Shown: positions 1-6,352, counted from the stretch's first letter. The stretch: DNA of 9,752 nt from JAFGLP01 sp050014895 (GCA_050014895.1 JBEKCL010000134.1:1-9752); one strand, 5' to 3'. Made by a program: numbers and translations. Notes: generated from the sequence alone by a model not told the origin.

Positions 1-58
1 CCACTACCATTGTTAATAGCACTAATGTTAGAAGACCGATAACGACTTTGATTTTCAT
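1..58 (-). CDS. Small exported protein, N-terminus only (partial)
   Basis: The first 19 codons of a minus-strand gene that runs off the window edge. The start is ATG at 58-56, preceded by a strong AAGGAGGT-type ribosome binding site (plus-strand complement at about 63-71). The visible residues are MKIKVVIGLLTLVLLTMVV, a short basic N-terminus followed by a hydrophobic stretch, as in a signal peptide. It matches the N-terminus of the gene at 358-723 (MKIKVLVVLLTFVLVTM), and the two upstream regions are also alike, so these are paralogs from a local duplication. The mature part is outside the window, so function cannot be read. A Gln-rich exported protein like its neighbour is the best guess, inferred only from the shared start. 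Confidence 0.7.
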   Translation of the reverse strand, partial: MKIKVVIGLLTLVLLTMVV

Positions 59-63
59 TATTT

Positions 64-137
64 ACCTCCTTTTACTTAGTATAAAGGAGTAGTTTTGAGT
101 ACGCTTGACAGCTGACGAACAAATAATTGACGGCTGA
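64..137 (-). promoter_or_regulatory. Candidate promoter/operator of the partial gene
   Basis: Read on the minus strand, TATACT (complement of 78-83) lies 20 bases before the ATG and could be a -10 box. Upstream lie two near-identical plus-strand motifs, TTGACAGCTGA (105-115) and TTGACGGCTGA (127-137), 22 bases apart, about two helical turns. The paralog at 358-723 has the same TATACT and a TTGACAGCAGA motif at the same distance. No good -35 box at 16-18 bases from TATACT is visible, so the repeated motif may be an activator site. This is inference from conservation between the two copies. Confidence 0.35.
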
Positions 138-301
138 CTTACAGATAGCTGACATTAAAATCAATGACTGCACTTAAGGCAAGTTCAAAGATGGCAAAGC
201 TATTCACATGTATTTAGCGTTGGTAAGAAAAGTTGAAATTCGGCAACATAGCCGATAGGCACTGGATGGGAGTTTCAAATCGGGTTAACCAGGCAATATA
301 A
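138..301. other. Gene-free stretch
   Basis: No convincing open frame with a ribosome binding site, RNA gene or repeat is seen between the divergent-side regulatory region of the partial gene and the hairpin that ends the next gene. It is ordinary AT-rich spacer as far as can be read. Confidence 0.4.
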
Positions 302-350
302 AGAGGGAGGAAACTCAAATTGCACCGGATGCTGTCTCTTCCCTCCCTCT
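302..350 (-). terminator. Long-loop hairpin after the Gln-rich protein gene
   Basis: AGAGGGAGG (302-310) is perfectly complementary to CCTCCCTCT (342-350), giving a 9-bp stem with a loop of about 31 bases. It starts 8 bases past the stop of the minus-strand gene. On the minus strand the stem is followed by TTATATT, a weak U-tract. The long loop and poor tail make it a marginal intrinsic terminator; it could instead be an mRNA 3'-end stabilising structure. Confidence 0.4.
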
Positions 351-357
351 ATAGTTA

Positions 358-723
358 TCAGCGGTGATGATATGGAGGCCTGTAACTATGATACCAGGGT
401 GTTACGTATGAATAGGTCCCATATCCATATGGATATCCATATGGATATGTATATTGGTATACCGGTTGCGCAGAAGTAGAATACGTATTCTGTTGCTGCT
501 GCAGTTGGGATTGTGCCTGGGAGAGCGCCTGCTGCGCCGCATTCAGCTGTTGCTGACTTGAAGCCAGTTGTTGCTGAGTTGAAGTGAGTTGGTTGCCGAG
601 TGAATTGACCTGGCTTTGCAAGGCCTGGACCTGCTCAGTGGTTGCATAAGAAGTACAACTTGTGGCTGTTATCATCGTCACTAGTACAAATGTCAGCAAA
701 ACAACAAGTACTTTTATTTTCAT
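358..723 (-). CDS. Gln-rich coiled-coil exported protein with Tyr/Pro/Gly tail
   Basis: A 121-residue protein. The start is ATG at 723-721 rather than the in-frame ATGs further upstream, because it has GGAGGAG just before it and lines up with the paralog at 58. Residues 1-21 form a signal sequence, and ITATSC is a weak lipobox that would put a lipidated Cys near residue 23. Next comes a Gln/Ser/Leu-rich segment with heptad-like spacing (VQALQSQVNSLGNQL and on), which should form a coiled coil. The tail is rich in Tyr, Pro and Gly (YPYGYPYGYG) and ends in His/Arg/Pro. This layout suggests a surface or periplasm-side structural protein anchored to the membrane. I recognise no named family. It is the local paralog of the truncated gene at 1-58. 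Confidence 0.75.
   Translation of the reverse strand: MKIKVLVVLLTFVLVTMITATSCTSYATTEQVQALQSQVNSLGNQLTSTQQQLASSQQQLNAAQQALSQAQSQLQQQQNTYSTSAQPVYQYTYPYGYPYGYGTYSYVTPWYHSYRPPYHHR
421..448. repeat. 12-bp self-complementary tandem repeat inside the Gln-rich gene
   Basis: The unit ATATCCATATGG occurs twice in a row (421-444) followed by a partial third unit. Each unit is close to palindromic. On the coding strand it encodes the YPYG repeats in the tail of the 358-723 protein, so repeat number could change by slippage while keeping the frame. Confidence 0.7.
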
Positions 724-743
724 TTTTCTCCTCCTCATCACTT

Positions 744-781
744 AGTATAGAGGATTGGTTTGGGAAATACTTGACAGCAGA
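744..781 (-). promoter_or_regulatory. Candidate promoter of the Gln-rich protein gene
   Basis: The minus strand carries TATACT (complement of 744-749) 21 bases before the ATG, and TTGACAGCAGA on the plus strand at 771-781. Both the sequence and the roughly 20-base spacing between them match the region upstream of the paralog at 58. The similarity could reflect a recent duplication or a shared regulatory signal. Confidence 0.35.
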
Positions 782-974
782 CTTACAAATGCCTGATATG
801 AAACTGACAATTTCTAAATTTAACTCAATACTGTATTAAACTCATTGTGGATTTAGGGGCGCAGTTCACTGTTAATGTTGCATTCATGTCCCGTTAATAG
901 CCAGTTCACGTGCAAATGCTAAAATAGCTTCAAGAAATGGAGTTAAGAAAACACGGGTATAGGAGGTAAATATC

Positions 975-1139
975 ATGACAACAAAAGTTAAGTTGCACAT
1001 CGGCCAAAAGAACAATATTCACGGAAGTCATCATGCCGGTGACGGACTAAGATTTTCTTGCGCTGGTGAGGGCTGTGTAACAAAATACAAATGCCCAAGA
1101 TGGAATCATAGCTATAGAGAAAAACACCGCAATCGTTGA
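975..1139 (+). CDS. 54-residue Cys/His-rich small protein
   Basis: An open frame of 54 codons with an excellent ribosome binding site, AGGAGG at 961-966, eight bases before the ATG. The protein is basic and carries three cysteines, C29, C34 and C40, in a C-x4-C-x5-C pattern, with histidines at 8, 16, 19, 20, 45 and 51. Aromatic and basic residues follow (KYKCPRWNHSYREKHRNR). The pattern suggests a small metal-binding or nucleic-acid-binding fold, but the Cys spacing fits no zinc-ribbon family I can name, so this is inference. It is monocistronic: about 250 bases of spacer precede it and a strong terminator lies 115 bases downstream. The good ribosome binding site and clean terminator argue that it is a real gene. 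Product name unknown. Confidence 0.65.
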   Translation: MTTKVKLHIGQKNNIHGSHHAGDGLRFSCAGEGCVTKYKCPRWNHSYREKHRNR

Positions 1140-1254
1140 AAACCCAACCATCTGATAGGCATTGATTATCTATTCTAATAGTAATAGTGCTATAGGGCTA
1201 ACAAGCTGTCACTAACACTTCAAAAAAAGTGGATACCTATTTATTTCTCCTGCC

Positions 1255-1290
1255 AAAGGAACGAAAAATCGACCTCTTCGTTCCTTTTCT
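1255..1290 (+). terminator. Intrinsic terminator
   Basis: AAAGGAACGAA (1255-1265) pairs perfectly with TTCGTTCCTTT (1277-1287), an 11-bp stem with an 11-base loop, followed by TCTATTTATAT. It lies between the small Cys/His gene and the radical SAM gene, so it isolates the latter from upstream transcription. Confidence 0.75.
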
Positions 1291-1377
1291 ATTTATATAC
1301 TCTATCCCACAGCCTGGCAATATTTTTTAATCATCACGAGTGTTGCATATTCGGGCGATTTCAGTAAATATAAAAGA

Positions 1378-2121
1378 ATGATAGTAAAGGAAATCCAGGC
1401 AAAAGCCATTCTATCTGTATCGCAGGTCTATGATTATGTCATTAATCCTTATGTAGGCTGTCAGCATGCTTGCTCTTACTGCTATGCACGCTTTATGAAA
1501 AGGTTCACGGGGCACAAAGAACCATTGGGTGAATTCGTCGACGTTAAGATCAATGCCCCCGCGCTTTTGCAGAAAGAAATAACTAAGAAGAAACTGGGAA
1601 GAGTTTGGATAAGCGGTGTATGCGACCCATACCAACCTCTGGAGTCAAAATATAAACTGAGCCGGCAATGCCTGGAGATATTAAAACAGCATAACTGGCC
1701 CGTGATAGTCCAGACACGTTCTCCCCTGGTCCTGCGGGATATTGATATATTCAAAGAAATGAGTGATATTGAAGTTGGACTCACAATTACCACGATGGAC
1801 GATACTATTAGAAAACTGTTCGAGCCCCATGCGCCACCAATTAAGGACAGGCTAAAGGCACTTGCCGAATTGCATAAAGAAGGTATAAAAACTTATGCCA
1901 TGGTTGCGCCGATGCTTCCGGGTGCAGAAGGTCTTGCCTCCGCGCTTGCAGGAAAAGTTGATTATATACTGGTTGACCGGATGAATTATCATCATGCCGA
2001 TTGGGTATACCGGAAGTATGGCCTGGATAAAAAACTCAGCGACGATTTTTTCTATAGGACAGGCCGGGAACTTGCCTCTACGTGCGGGAAACTGGGCATC
2101 GATTGCCGTTTAGTCTGTTAA
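1378..2121 (+). CDS. SplB-like radical SAM protein (spore photoproduct lyase-related family)
   Basis: A 247-residue radical SAM enzyme. The iron-sulfur motif C-x3-C-x2-C is at C28, C32 and C35 (GCQHACSYCYA), the form used by the COG1533 group related to spore photoproduct lyase. The following text also fits that group: SGVCDPYQPLE near 79-89, an ordered alpha/beta barrel with VQTRSPLVLRD, then VGLTITTMD and APMLPG. The family cleaves S-adenosylmethionine reductively to make a 5'-deoxyadenosyl radical. True Spl repairs thymine dimers in spores, but most relatives outside spore formers have no assigned substrate, so none is claimed here. The ATG has only a weak AAAAG upstream and no better in-frame start is visible. 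It stands alone between a terminator and the archaellin locus. Confidence 0.85.
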   Translation: MIVKEIQAKAILSVSQVYDYVINPYVGCQHACSYCYARFMKRFTGHKEPLGEFVDVKINAPALLQKEITKKKLGRVWISGVCDPYQPLESKYKLSRQCLEILKQHNWPVIVQTRSPLVLRDIDIFKEMSDIEVGLTITTMDDTIRKLFEPHAPPIKDRLKALAELHKEGIKTYAMVAPMLPGAEGLASALAGKVDYILVDRMNYHHADWVYRKYGLDKKLSDDFFYRTGRELASTCGKLGIDCRLVC

Positions 2122-2157
2122 ACTAAGATTCAGGACCCTCAGCGTCACGTTCCTGTG

Positions 2158-2291
2158 CATGTGATTCGAGCACGTTTGCGACCATCATTATTATACTAAC
2201 AGGTCATTTATATTGTACTTTCCGGGTCTTTTGTCACAACAAATATCCTCGTATCATGTTATAAATCAAAATAAAATAGCGTGGTAATCGG
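2158..2291 (+). promoter_or_regulatory. Leader of archaellin-like gene 1 (duplicated block, copy 1)
   Basis: This spacer is repeated ahead of the second archaellin-like gene (3038-3171). The last 90 bases or so, from TGTACTTTCCGGGTC onward, differ at only about seven positions between copies. Such conservation suggests it holds the promoter and 5' untranslated region. One possible promoter pair is TTGTCA with TATCAT 15 bases later; a TTATAAA lies just after. Spacing is not ideal, so the exact promoter is unresolved. Confidence 0.5.
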
Positions 2292-2999
2292 ATGACAGCA
2301 TTGAAGAATTTGTTAAAAGACCAGACGGGCATGACCGGCCTGGAAACTGCCATTATTTTAATAGCCTTTGTTACCGTGGCAGCGGTTTTTGGCTATGCCA
2401 TACTGAGTGCAGGACTCTTCTCCGCAGAGAGGGGCAAGGAAACCGTCTATGCAGGCCTGAATGAAGCCAGGAGCAACCTGGAGCTTTCGGGCTCGGTCAT
2501 AGCCGAGGCCGATAACGCCACCCCTACTCAGGTTGGCCAAATCAAATTCACGGTTAAGAATGCTATAGCAGGCAATCCCATTGACATGACTCCCAACGGT
2601 GTGGATCCCCGCAGCGTCGACCAGACGGGCAAGAATAAATGCGTCATCAGCCTGCTGACGCAGAATAGCTACTTCAATAACGTGGCGTGGACCTATGTCC
2701 CTGTCGGTGATGACAACGGCAATAACCTTTTGGAAACCGGCGAACAGTTTGAAATCACTGTTGATATCAGCCATGTCAGTCTCATCATATCCGATAGCGG
2801 TCGCATCCTGAGCCTGGGCGCTCTCGTCTGTGGCCCTAGCCTCAGAGATCTTCTCCTTAGTGGTAACAACGGCCCCGCAGGTTTGAGTATACAGGCCAAT
2901 GATACATTCAGCATTCAGGTTAAGCCGGCGCTGGGCTCCACTATAACCATCCGGAGGCAATTGCCTCCGGCCATTACACCGGTGATGGACCTGCACTAA
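2292..2999 (+). CDS. Archaellin/type IV pilin-like protein 1
   Basis: A 235-residue protein with a class III (prepilin-type) signal: a basic start, KDQTG, then cleavage expected after G13 to leave MTGLE with Glu at +5. Hydrophobic helix 14-43 (MTGLETAIILIAFVTV) would form the filament core. The C-terminal beta domain has family marks: NPIDMTP, NKCVIS, DNGNNLLETGEQFEI and FSIQVKPALGSTITI, ending PAITPVMDL. These match archaeal flagellin (PF01917) from my knowledge of the family, and similar proteins are known in Chloroflexota. The ATG at 2292 lacks a clear ribosome binding site; a TTG at 2301 is the alternative and corresponds to the start of copy 2. Compared with copy 2 it has roughly 25-30 extra residues around 162-197, including a Cys at 180. 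No assembly genes are in the window. Confidence 0.85.
   Translation: MTALKNLLKDQTGMTGLETAIILIAFVTVAAVFGYAILSAGLFSAERGKETVYAGLNEARSNLELSGSVIAEADNATPTQVGQIKFTVKNAIAGNPIDMTPNGVDPRSVDQTGKNKCVISLLTQNSYFNNVAWTYVPVGDDNGNNLLETGEQFEITVDISHVSLIISDSGRILSLGALVCGPSLRDLLLSGNNGPAGLSIQANDTFSIQVKPALGSTITIRRQLPPAITPVMDLH
2951..2970. repeat. 20-bp perfect palindrome in the 3' end of archaellin-like gene 1
   Basis: CCGGAGGCAA followed at once by its complement TTGCCTCCGG. It is inside the coding sequence for RRQLPP, 27 bases before the stop. The homologous site in copy 2 is not palindromic. Its core, GGCAATTGCCTCCG, recurs in a hairpin at 8702-8727. Confidence 0.6.
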
Positions 3000-3037
3000 A
3001 GTGCTCGGGAACATTAATAACCATCTTTTTAACTGAT

Positions 3038-3171
3038 CATGTGACGAGTCACGTTTGCGTCCTTCATGATTAGACTAATAGGTCATCTATTTTGTACTTT
3101 CCGGGTCTTTTGCCACACTAAATACCCTCGTATTATGTTATAAATCAAAATAAAATAGCGTGGTGATTGGA
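3038..3171 (+). promoter_or_regulatory. Leader of archaellin-like gene 2 (duplicated block, copy 2)
   Basis: The second copy of the 2158-2291 leader. A short inverted repeat, GTGAC-GA-GTCAC, stands near its 5' edge at 3041-3052. The candidate promoter here reads TTGCCA, 15 bases, TATTAT. The ancestral ATG at the end of the block has become AAG (3171-3173). GGTGAT at 3163-3168 is the only ribosome-binding-like sequence and is 11 bases from the TTG at 3180. Confidence 0.5.
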
Positions 3172-3179
3172 AGACAGCA

Positions 3180-4217
3180 TTGAAGCACTTGTTTAAAAGC
3201 CAGAGGGGCATGACCGGTCTGGAGACGGCTATTATTTTAATAACCTTCGTGACCGTGGCAGCAGTTTTTGGCTATGCCGTGCTGAGCGCAGGCCTTTTCG
3301 CCGCAGAAAGGAGCAAGGAAACCCATTATGCCGGGTTGAACGAAGCCAGGAGCAACCTGGAACTTTCGGGCTCGGTCATGGCCAAGAGTGATGACGAAAC
3401 CAATGTAAGGTCGGTCCTGTTCGTGGTTAAGAACGCTATTGCAGGCAATCCTGTCGACATGACCCCCTGCAACGGCACGTCCAATGCCACCAACAAGTGC
3501 GTCATCAGCCTGACGACCCCGAACGACTACATCAACAACGTAAAATGGTCCAAAGTCGCCATCGGCGCTGACAACGGCAATGACCTTTTGGAAACCGGCG
3601 AACAGTTTGAGATCACCGTTGATCTGACCGATCTCGGCATTGCAGGGTCTCTTAGCGAGAACCTGACGGCCAATGAAAAATTCAGCCTGCAGGTTAAACC
3701 GGCGGTGGGCTCAACCATCACCATCCAGAGGCAGCTCCCTCCGGCTATCACACCCGTGATGGACCTGGACCTGATGACCGGCTTTGGCGGAGGGTCCGGC
3801 GGAAGCACTGGTGGGGGAAACATTAGCCTGGTGCTTGTTCCGGGCTCCTTGCAAACACAGCAGGCTGTGGGAAACTATGTGAATTACATCATATTTAGTG
3901 TGGAGACCCAAACCAATCCCATCGATATGACACCCAACTTCGACCTCACTGCAGGCCAGAATAAATGTGTCATCAACCTGACAACTCCGGGCGGCACCTT
4001 CAACGACGTGGAGTGGTTCTACACACCGGTGGGTGCCGATAACGGCAACTACCTGCTGGAATCCGGCGAACGGTTTAGCATCAGCCTTGATCTGGACCAA
4101 GTCGTCTATCCAACTGGTGCGGCCTTGAGCCCGGCCTTGCATAGTGGCGATGCATTTACCATCACGGTTAAGCCGCAGGGAGGTTCCACCCTTACTATCC
4201 AGGGGCAGGCTCAGTAG
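3180..4217 (+). CDS. Archaellin/type IV pilin-like protein 2 with doubled C-terminal domain
   Basis: A 345-residue paralog of the preceding protein. It starts at TTG, because the ATG used in copy 1 is AAG here and the next ATG would remove the signal. The prepilin-type signal is KSQRG, cut after G10, leaving MTGLE. The hydrophobic helix is about 11-40. Beta domain 1 (about 78-195) carries NPVDMTP, NKCVISLTTP, GADNGNDLLETGEQFEI and FSLQVKPAVGSTITIQ. A Gly/Ser linker follows (203-213, GGGSGGSTGGG). Beta domain 2 (about 215-343) repeats the same motifs 156 residues later: NPIDMTP, NKCVINLTTP, GADNGNYLLESGERFSI, FTITVKPQGGSTLTIQ. It lacks its own helix, so it would project from the filament surface. 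An adhesive or capping subunit is a plausible role but is inference. Confidence 0.85.
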   Translation: MKHLFKSQRGMTGLETAIILITFVTVAAVFGYAVLSAGLFAAERSKETHYAGLNEARSNLELSGSVMAKSDDETNVRSVLFVVKNAIAGNPVDMTPCNGTSNATNKCVISLTTPNDYINNVKWSKVAIGADNGNDLLETGEQFEITVDLTDLGIAGSLSENLTANEKFSLQVKPAVGSTITIQRQLPPAITPVMDLDLMTGFGGGSGGSTGGGNISLVLVPGSLQTQQAVGNYVNYIIFSVETQTNPIDMTPNFDLTAGQNKCVINLTTPGGTFNDVEWFYTPVGADNGNYLLESGERFSISLDLDQVVYPTGAALSPALHSGDAFTITVKPQGGSTLTIQGQAQ

Positions 4218-4266
4218 ATACCTAACTGATGCAGGAATACCGATATATTTATCGCAGAGGGGAAAT

Positions 4267-4830
4267 ATGAAAACAAAAATGGTTTTGCTATATGCGCTTA
4301 TCCTGGCAATCCTGGCCGTAATCCTGCCCTTTGTAAATATCCCGCTCCCTGTCGGTAATCCCAATCTTGGTTCTACACCGGCAACACTGGCTGCAATTTA
4401 TTTACCATGGCCGTTCTGCATTATTATTGCACTCATCAAAGGAATTGCGGCATCCATAATAACCGGAAGAGCGTGGGTAGAGTTGCCAGCCGGTATTGGT
4501 GATGCATTCATGGCTCTTTTTACTTTCTGGTTGGCACGGCACATACATAAGGGATGGGCGACCGCTTTGGGGCAGTTTTCACGGGTTGTATTCACGAGTG
4601 GCGTTGTCGCACTGTGTGTAAGTATCGCTTTCTCGCTTAACATTCTCACATCTGCCACATCGCCTATACCGGGTCTGACCTCATCATTATTTTCTAATAT
4701 AGGCACATGCTGGTTATCAATCACTGTCTGGTCAATAGTATTGTCGGCAGTGGTAAATGCAATCTTTTCGCTGATAGTTGTGCTTCTATTCTCACGTCCC
4801 ATCGAAAACAGCTTGAAAAAGGGAGCATAG
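4267..4830 (+). CDS. ECF transporter S component-like membrane protein
   Basis: A 187-residue integral membrane protein. The start is ATG at 4267 with AGAGGGG five bases upstream; a longer reading would overlap the archaellin gene without support. Hydrophobic segments lie near 5-24, 38-58, 78-92, 106-127 and 150-176. Between the first two is PLPVGNPNLGSTPATLAAI, and an ALIKGIAASIITG turn follows. The size and the small-residue-rich pattern, plus the PAGIGDAFMALFTFWLA segment, resemble substrate-binding S components of energy-coupling factor vitamin transporters. The substrate cannot be told, and no ATPase or T component is in the window, so it would rely on a shared module elsewhere. It lies 49 bases after the archaellin stop and may be co-transcribed. 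Family call moderate. Confidence 0.55.
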   Translation: MKTKMVLLYALILAILAVILPFVNIPLPVGNPNLGSTPATLAAIYLPWPFCIIIALIKGIAASIITGRAWVELPAGIGDAFMALFTFWLARHIHKGWATALGQFSRVVFTSGVVALCVSIAFSLNILTSATSPIPGLTSSLFSNIGTCWLSITVWSIVLSAVVNAIFSLIVVLLFSRPIENSLKKGA

Positions 4831-5048
4831 AATAGACTTCAGGATATTACGTCGTACCTCATGATAATAGTGATAGCGACTAGATTTGAACTGGTGACCA
4901 AGGGCTGATTGGGTTATTAATATAATCGCCACCGTGCTAATAAGCTGATCGCGGAAACTATTACCCTTTGATAACACCCATGTGCAGTAGTAGAATGGGT
5001 CAATAAAGCCTCAGGACCAAGGCCATTGTAGAGGAGTGAAAATACGTC

Positions 5049-5900
5049 ATGGACTACAAGTATTTAATTTATTCTGTATCGGAACGCATCCTGACCATAA
5101 CGCTCAACAGACCGGATAAACTCAATGCAGTAGATGATTTTTTGGGACCGGAAATCATTGGCGCTCTCAACAGTGCAGATATGGACGATGAAATAAGGGT
5201 GGTGATAATAACAGGTGCCGGCCAGGCATTCTGTGCAGGTGCTGACCTGTCCGCAGGTGCATCTGTATTTCAAAAGGATGCGGTACGTTACGGCGAGGAA
5301 ATGGAATCATTTCGTGATGGCGCCGGACAAATGTCCCTGCCGATTTACAGGATGAGAAAGCCGGTAATTGCCGCTATCAACGGTGCAGCGGTTGGCATGG
5401 GTATAACTATCACCTTGCCGGCGGATATCAGGATCTGCTCTGAGAAGGCCAAAATGGCATTCGTCTTTTCCAGGAGAGGAATTATGGCTGACGGCTGCTC
5501 CAGCTGGTTCCTGCCGCGTATTGTTGGAGTTAGCAAAGCGCTGGAGTGGATTCTCTCCGGGAGGATAATTAAACCACAAGAAGCCCTGGCTGCCGGGTTA
5601 GTAAGCGAAGTCCTGGCGCCCGAAGACCTTATGCCCCGGGCTCGCCAATTGGCCCTGGAAATTGCCGTTAATACATCTCCGATAAGTGTAGCTTTAAACC
5701 GGCAGCTTATTTGGAAGATGATGGGAGCGGACTCCCCAAAGGAAGCCAATTATTGGGATTCCAAACTGGGTTATTGGACCTTCAAACAAGCTGACATGAT
5801 TGAGGGTGTGACATCGTTCTTAGAGAAAAGGCCGCCGAATTTCAAAATGAAACCCAGCACCGACCTGCCGGACTTCGTCCCGTGGTTTGATGACAAGTAA
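5049..5900 (+). CDS. Crotonase-fold (enoyl-CoA hydratase/isomerase family) protein
   Basis: A 283-residue protein of usual crotonase length. Oxyanion-hole segments are present: FCAGADL (61-67) and NGAAVGMG (111-118), with SGRIIKPQEALAAGLVSEV (170-188) typical of the C-terminal half. Aligning by eye to rat mitochondrial hydratase, the two catalytic glutamates (E144, E164) correspond to T120 and F140, so ordinary hydration of enoyl-CoA is unlikely. Asp148 (GIMADGCSSWFLPRIVG) falls where 4-chlorobenzoyl-CoA dehalogenase has its nucleophile Asp145, but that enzyme's partner His90 is Gly here. Many crotonase-family proteins carry an acid at this position. It should act on some acyl-CoA, substrate unknown. 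The ATG has GAGGAG 12 bases upstream, a rather long spacing. The downstream GIY-YIG gene follows at 34 bases. Confidence 0.85.
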   Translation: MDYKYLIYSVSERILTITLNRPDKLNAVDDFLGPEIIGALNSADMDDEIRVVIITGAGQAFCAGADLSAGASVFQKDAVRYGEEMESFRDGAGQMSLPIYRMRKPVIAAINGAAVGMGITITLPADIRICSEKAKMAFVFSRRGIMADGCSSWFLPRIVGVSKALEWILSGRIIKPQEALAAGLVSEVLAPEDLMPRARQLALEIAVNTSPISVALNRQLIWKMMGADSPKEANYWDSKLGYWTFKQADMIEGVTSFLEKRPPNFKMKPSTDLPDFVPWFDDK

Positions 5901-5934
5901 TTTATATCCTATTTAGATAAGAAAAATAGATAGA

Positions 5935-6186
5935 ATGAATTGGCACGTTTATATAGTTGAATGCAGTGACGGAACTCTTTATACAGGTATCAGTAATAAT
6001 ATTGATAAGCGTATAAGGGAGCATAATTCAGGGATTGGTTCCAAGTACACTAGAGGAAGGAGACCAGTTAAATTGCTAGCCAGGTGGAATTGTGCCGATA
6101 AATCACATGCATCTAAAATGGAATATAAAATTAAGCGACTTACTAGAGAAGCTAAACTAAGATCAATCATCAACGGTCAGGTTTAA
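5935..6186 (+). CDS. GIY-YIG nuclease-domain protein (YhbQ/UPF0213-like)
   Basis: An 83-residue stand-alone GIY-YIG domain. The two beta-strand motifs read VYIV (5-8) and YTG (16-18). Arg26 (or Arg28), His30 and Asn31 in DKRIREHN and the metal-binding Glu63 (KMEYKIK) complete the expected active site. Length and the KYTRGRRPVKLLARW segment fit the small UPF0213/YhbQ group, whose members are thought to nick or process DNA; their physiological role is poorly defined. The ribosome binding site is weak (AAAAATAGATAG). It lies 34 bases after the crotonase gene, on the same strand, and may share its transcript. No mobile intron or intein is seen around it, so it is not a homing nuclease here. Confidence 0.85.
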   Translation: MNWHVYIVECSDGTLYTGISNNIDKRIREHNSGIGSKYTRGRRPVKLLARWNCADKSHASKMEYKIKRLTREAKLRSIINGQV

Positions 6187-6195
6187 CTCAAAGTG

Positions 6196-6290
6196 TATCC
6201 ATCTGCCCAATCCATCGCAAGCCTTATTCCGCTAAAAGATTAAGTTGTTACAAACGGCATATCTAAGTAAAAAGAACCAAGCATTAAACC
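6196..6290 (+). repeat. Dispersed repeat, copy 1 (upstream of ilvC)
   Basis: Two conserved blocks with a diverged 33-base centre. TGCCCAATCCATCGCAA is at 6204-6220 and ACGGCATATCTAAGTAAAAAGAACCAA begins at 6254. The same blocks with the same 50-base start-to-start spacing recur at 7841 and 7891. No open frame or inverted repeat explains it. Confidence 0.65.
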
Positions 6291-6352
6291 TTCCTGGCCT
6301 GAACTTCATATATTTAACAACTTAACCATGGTTATCATTTTCATAATATACG

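Noticed and set aside
642..839. A 65-codon plus-strand open frame across the Gln-rich gene start and promoter.
   Set aside because: No ribosome binding site, and it covers the minus-strand signal peptide and promoter; composition is that of a shadow.
2358..3014. A 218-codon open frame on the minus strand opposite archaellin-like gene 1.
   Set aside because: It mirrors the real gene, has no signal or motif, and the plus-strand product is a clear family match. A similar shadow exists opposite copy 2.
4144..4266. An in-frame upstream extension of the ECF S-component-like gene.
   Set aside because: It overlaps the end of the archaellin gene; the ATG at 4267 has a good ribosome binding site and starts the hydrophobic helix.
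4874..4910. A minus-strand stretch like a tRNA T-arm, with CCAG-TTCAAAT-CTAG and an anticodon-like stem CCAA...TTGG.
   Set aside because: The acceptor and D arms do not form, variable-loop spacing is wrong and the loop lacks T33. At most a decayed tRNA 3' fragment or att-like trace, possibly chance.
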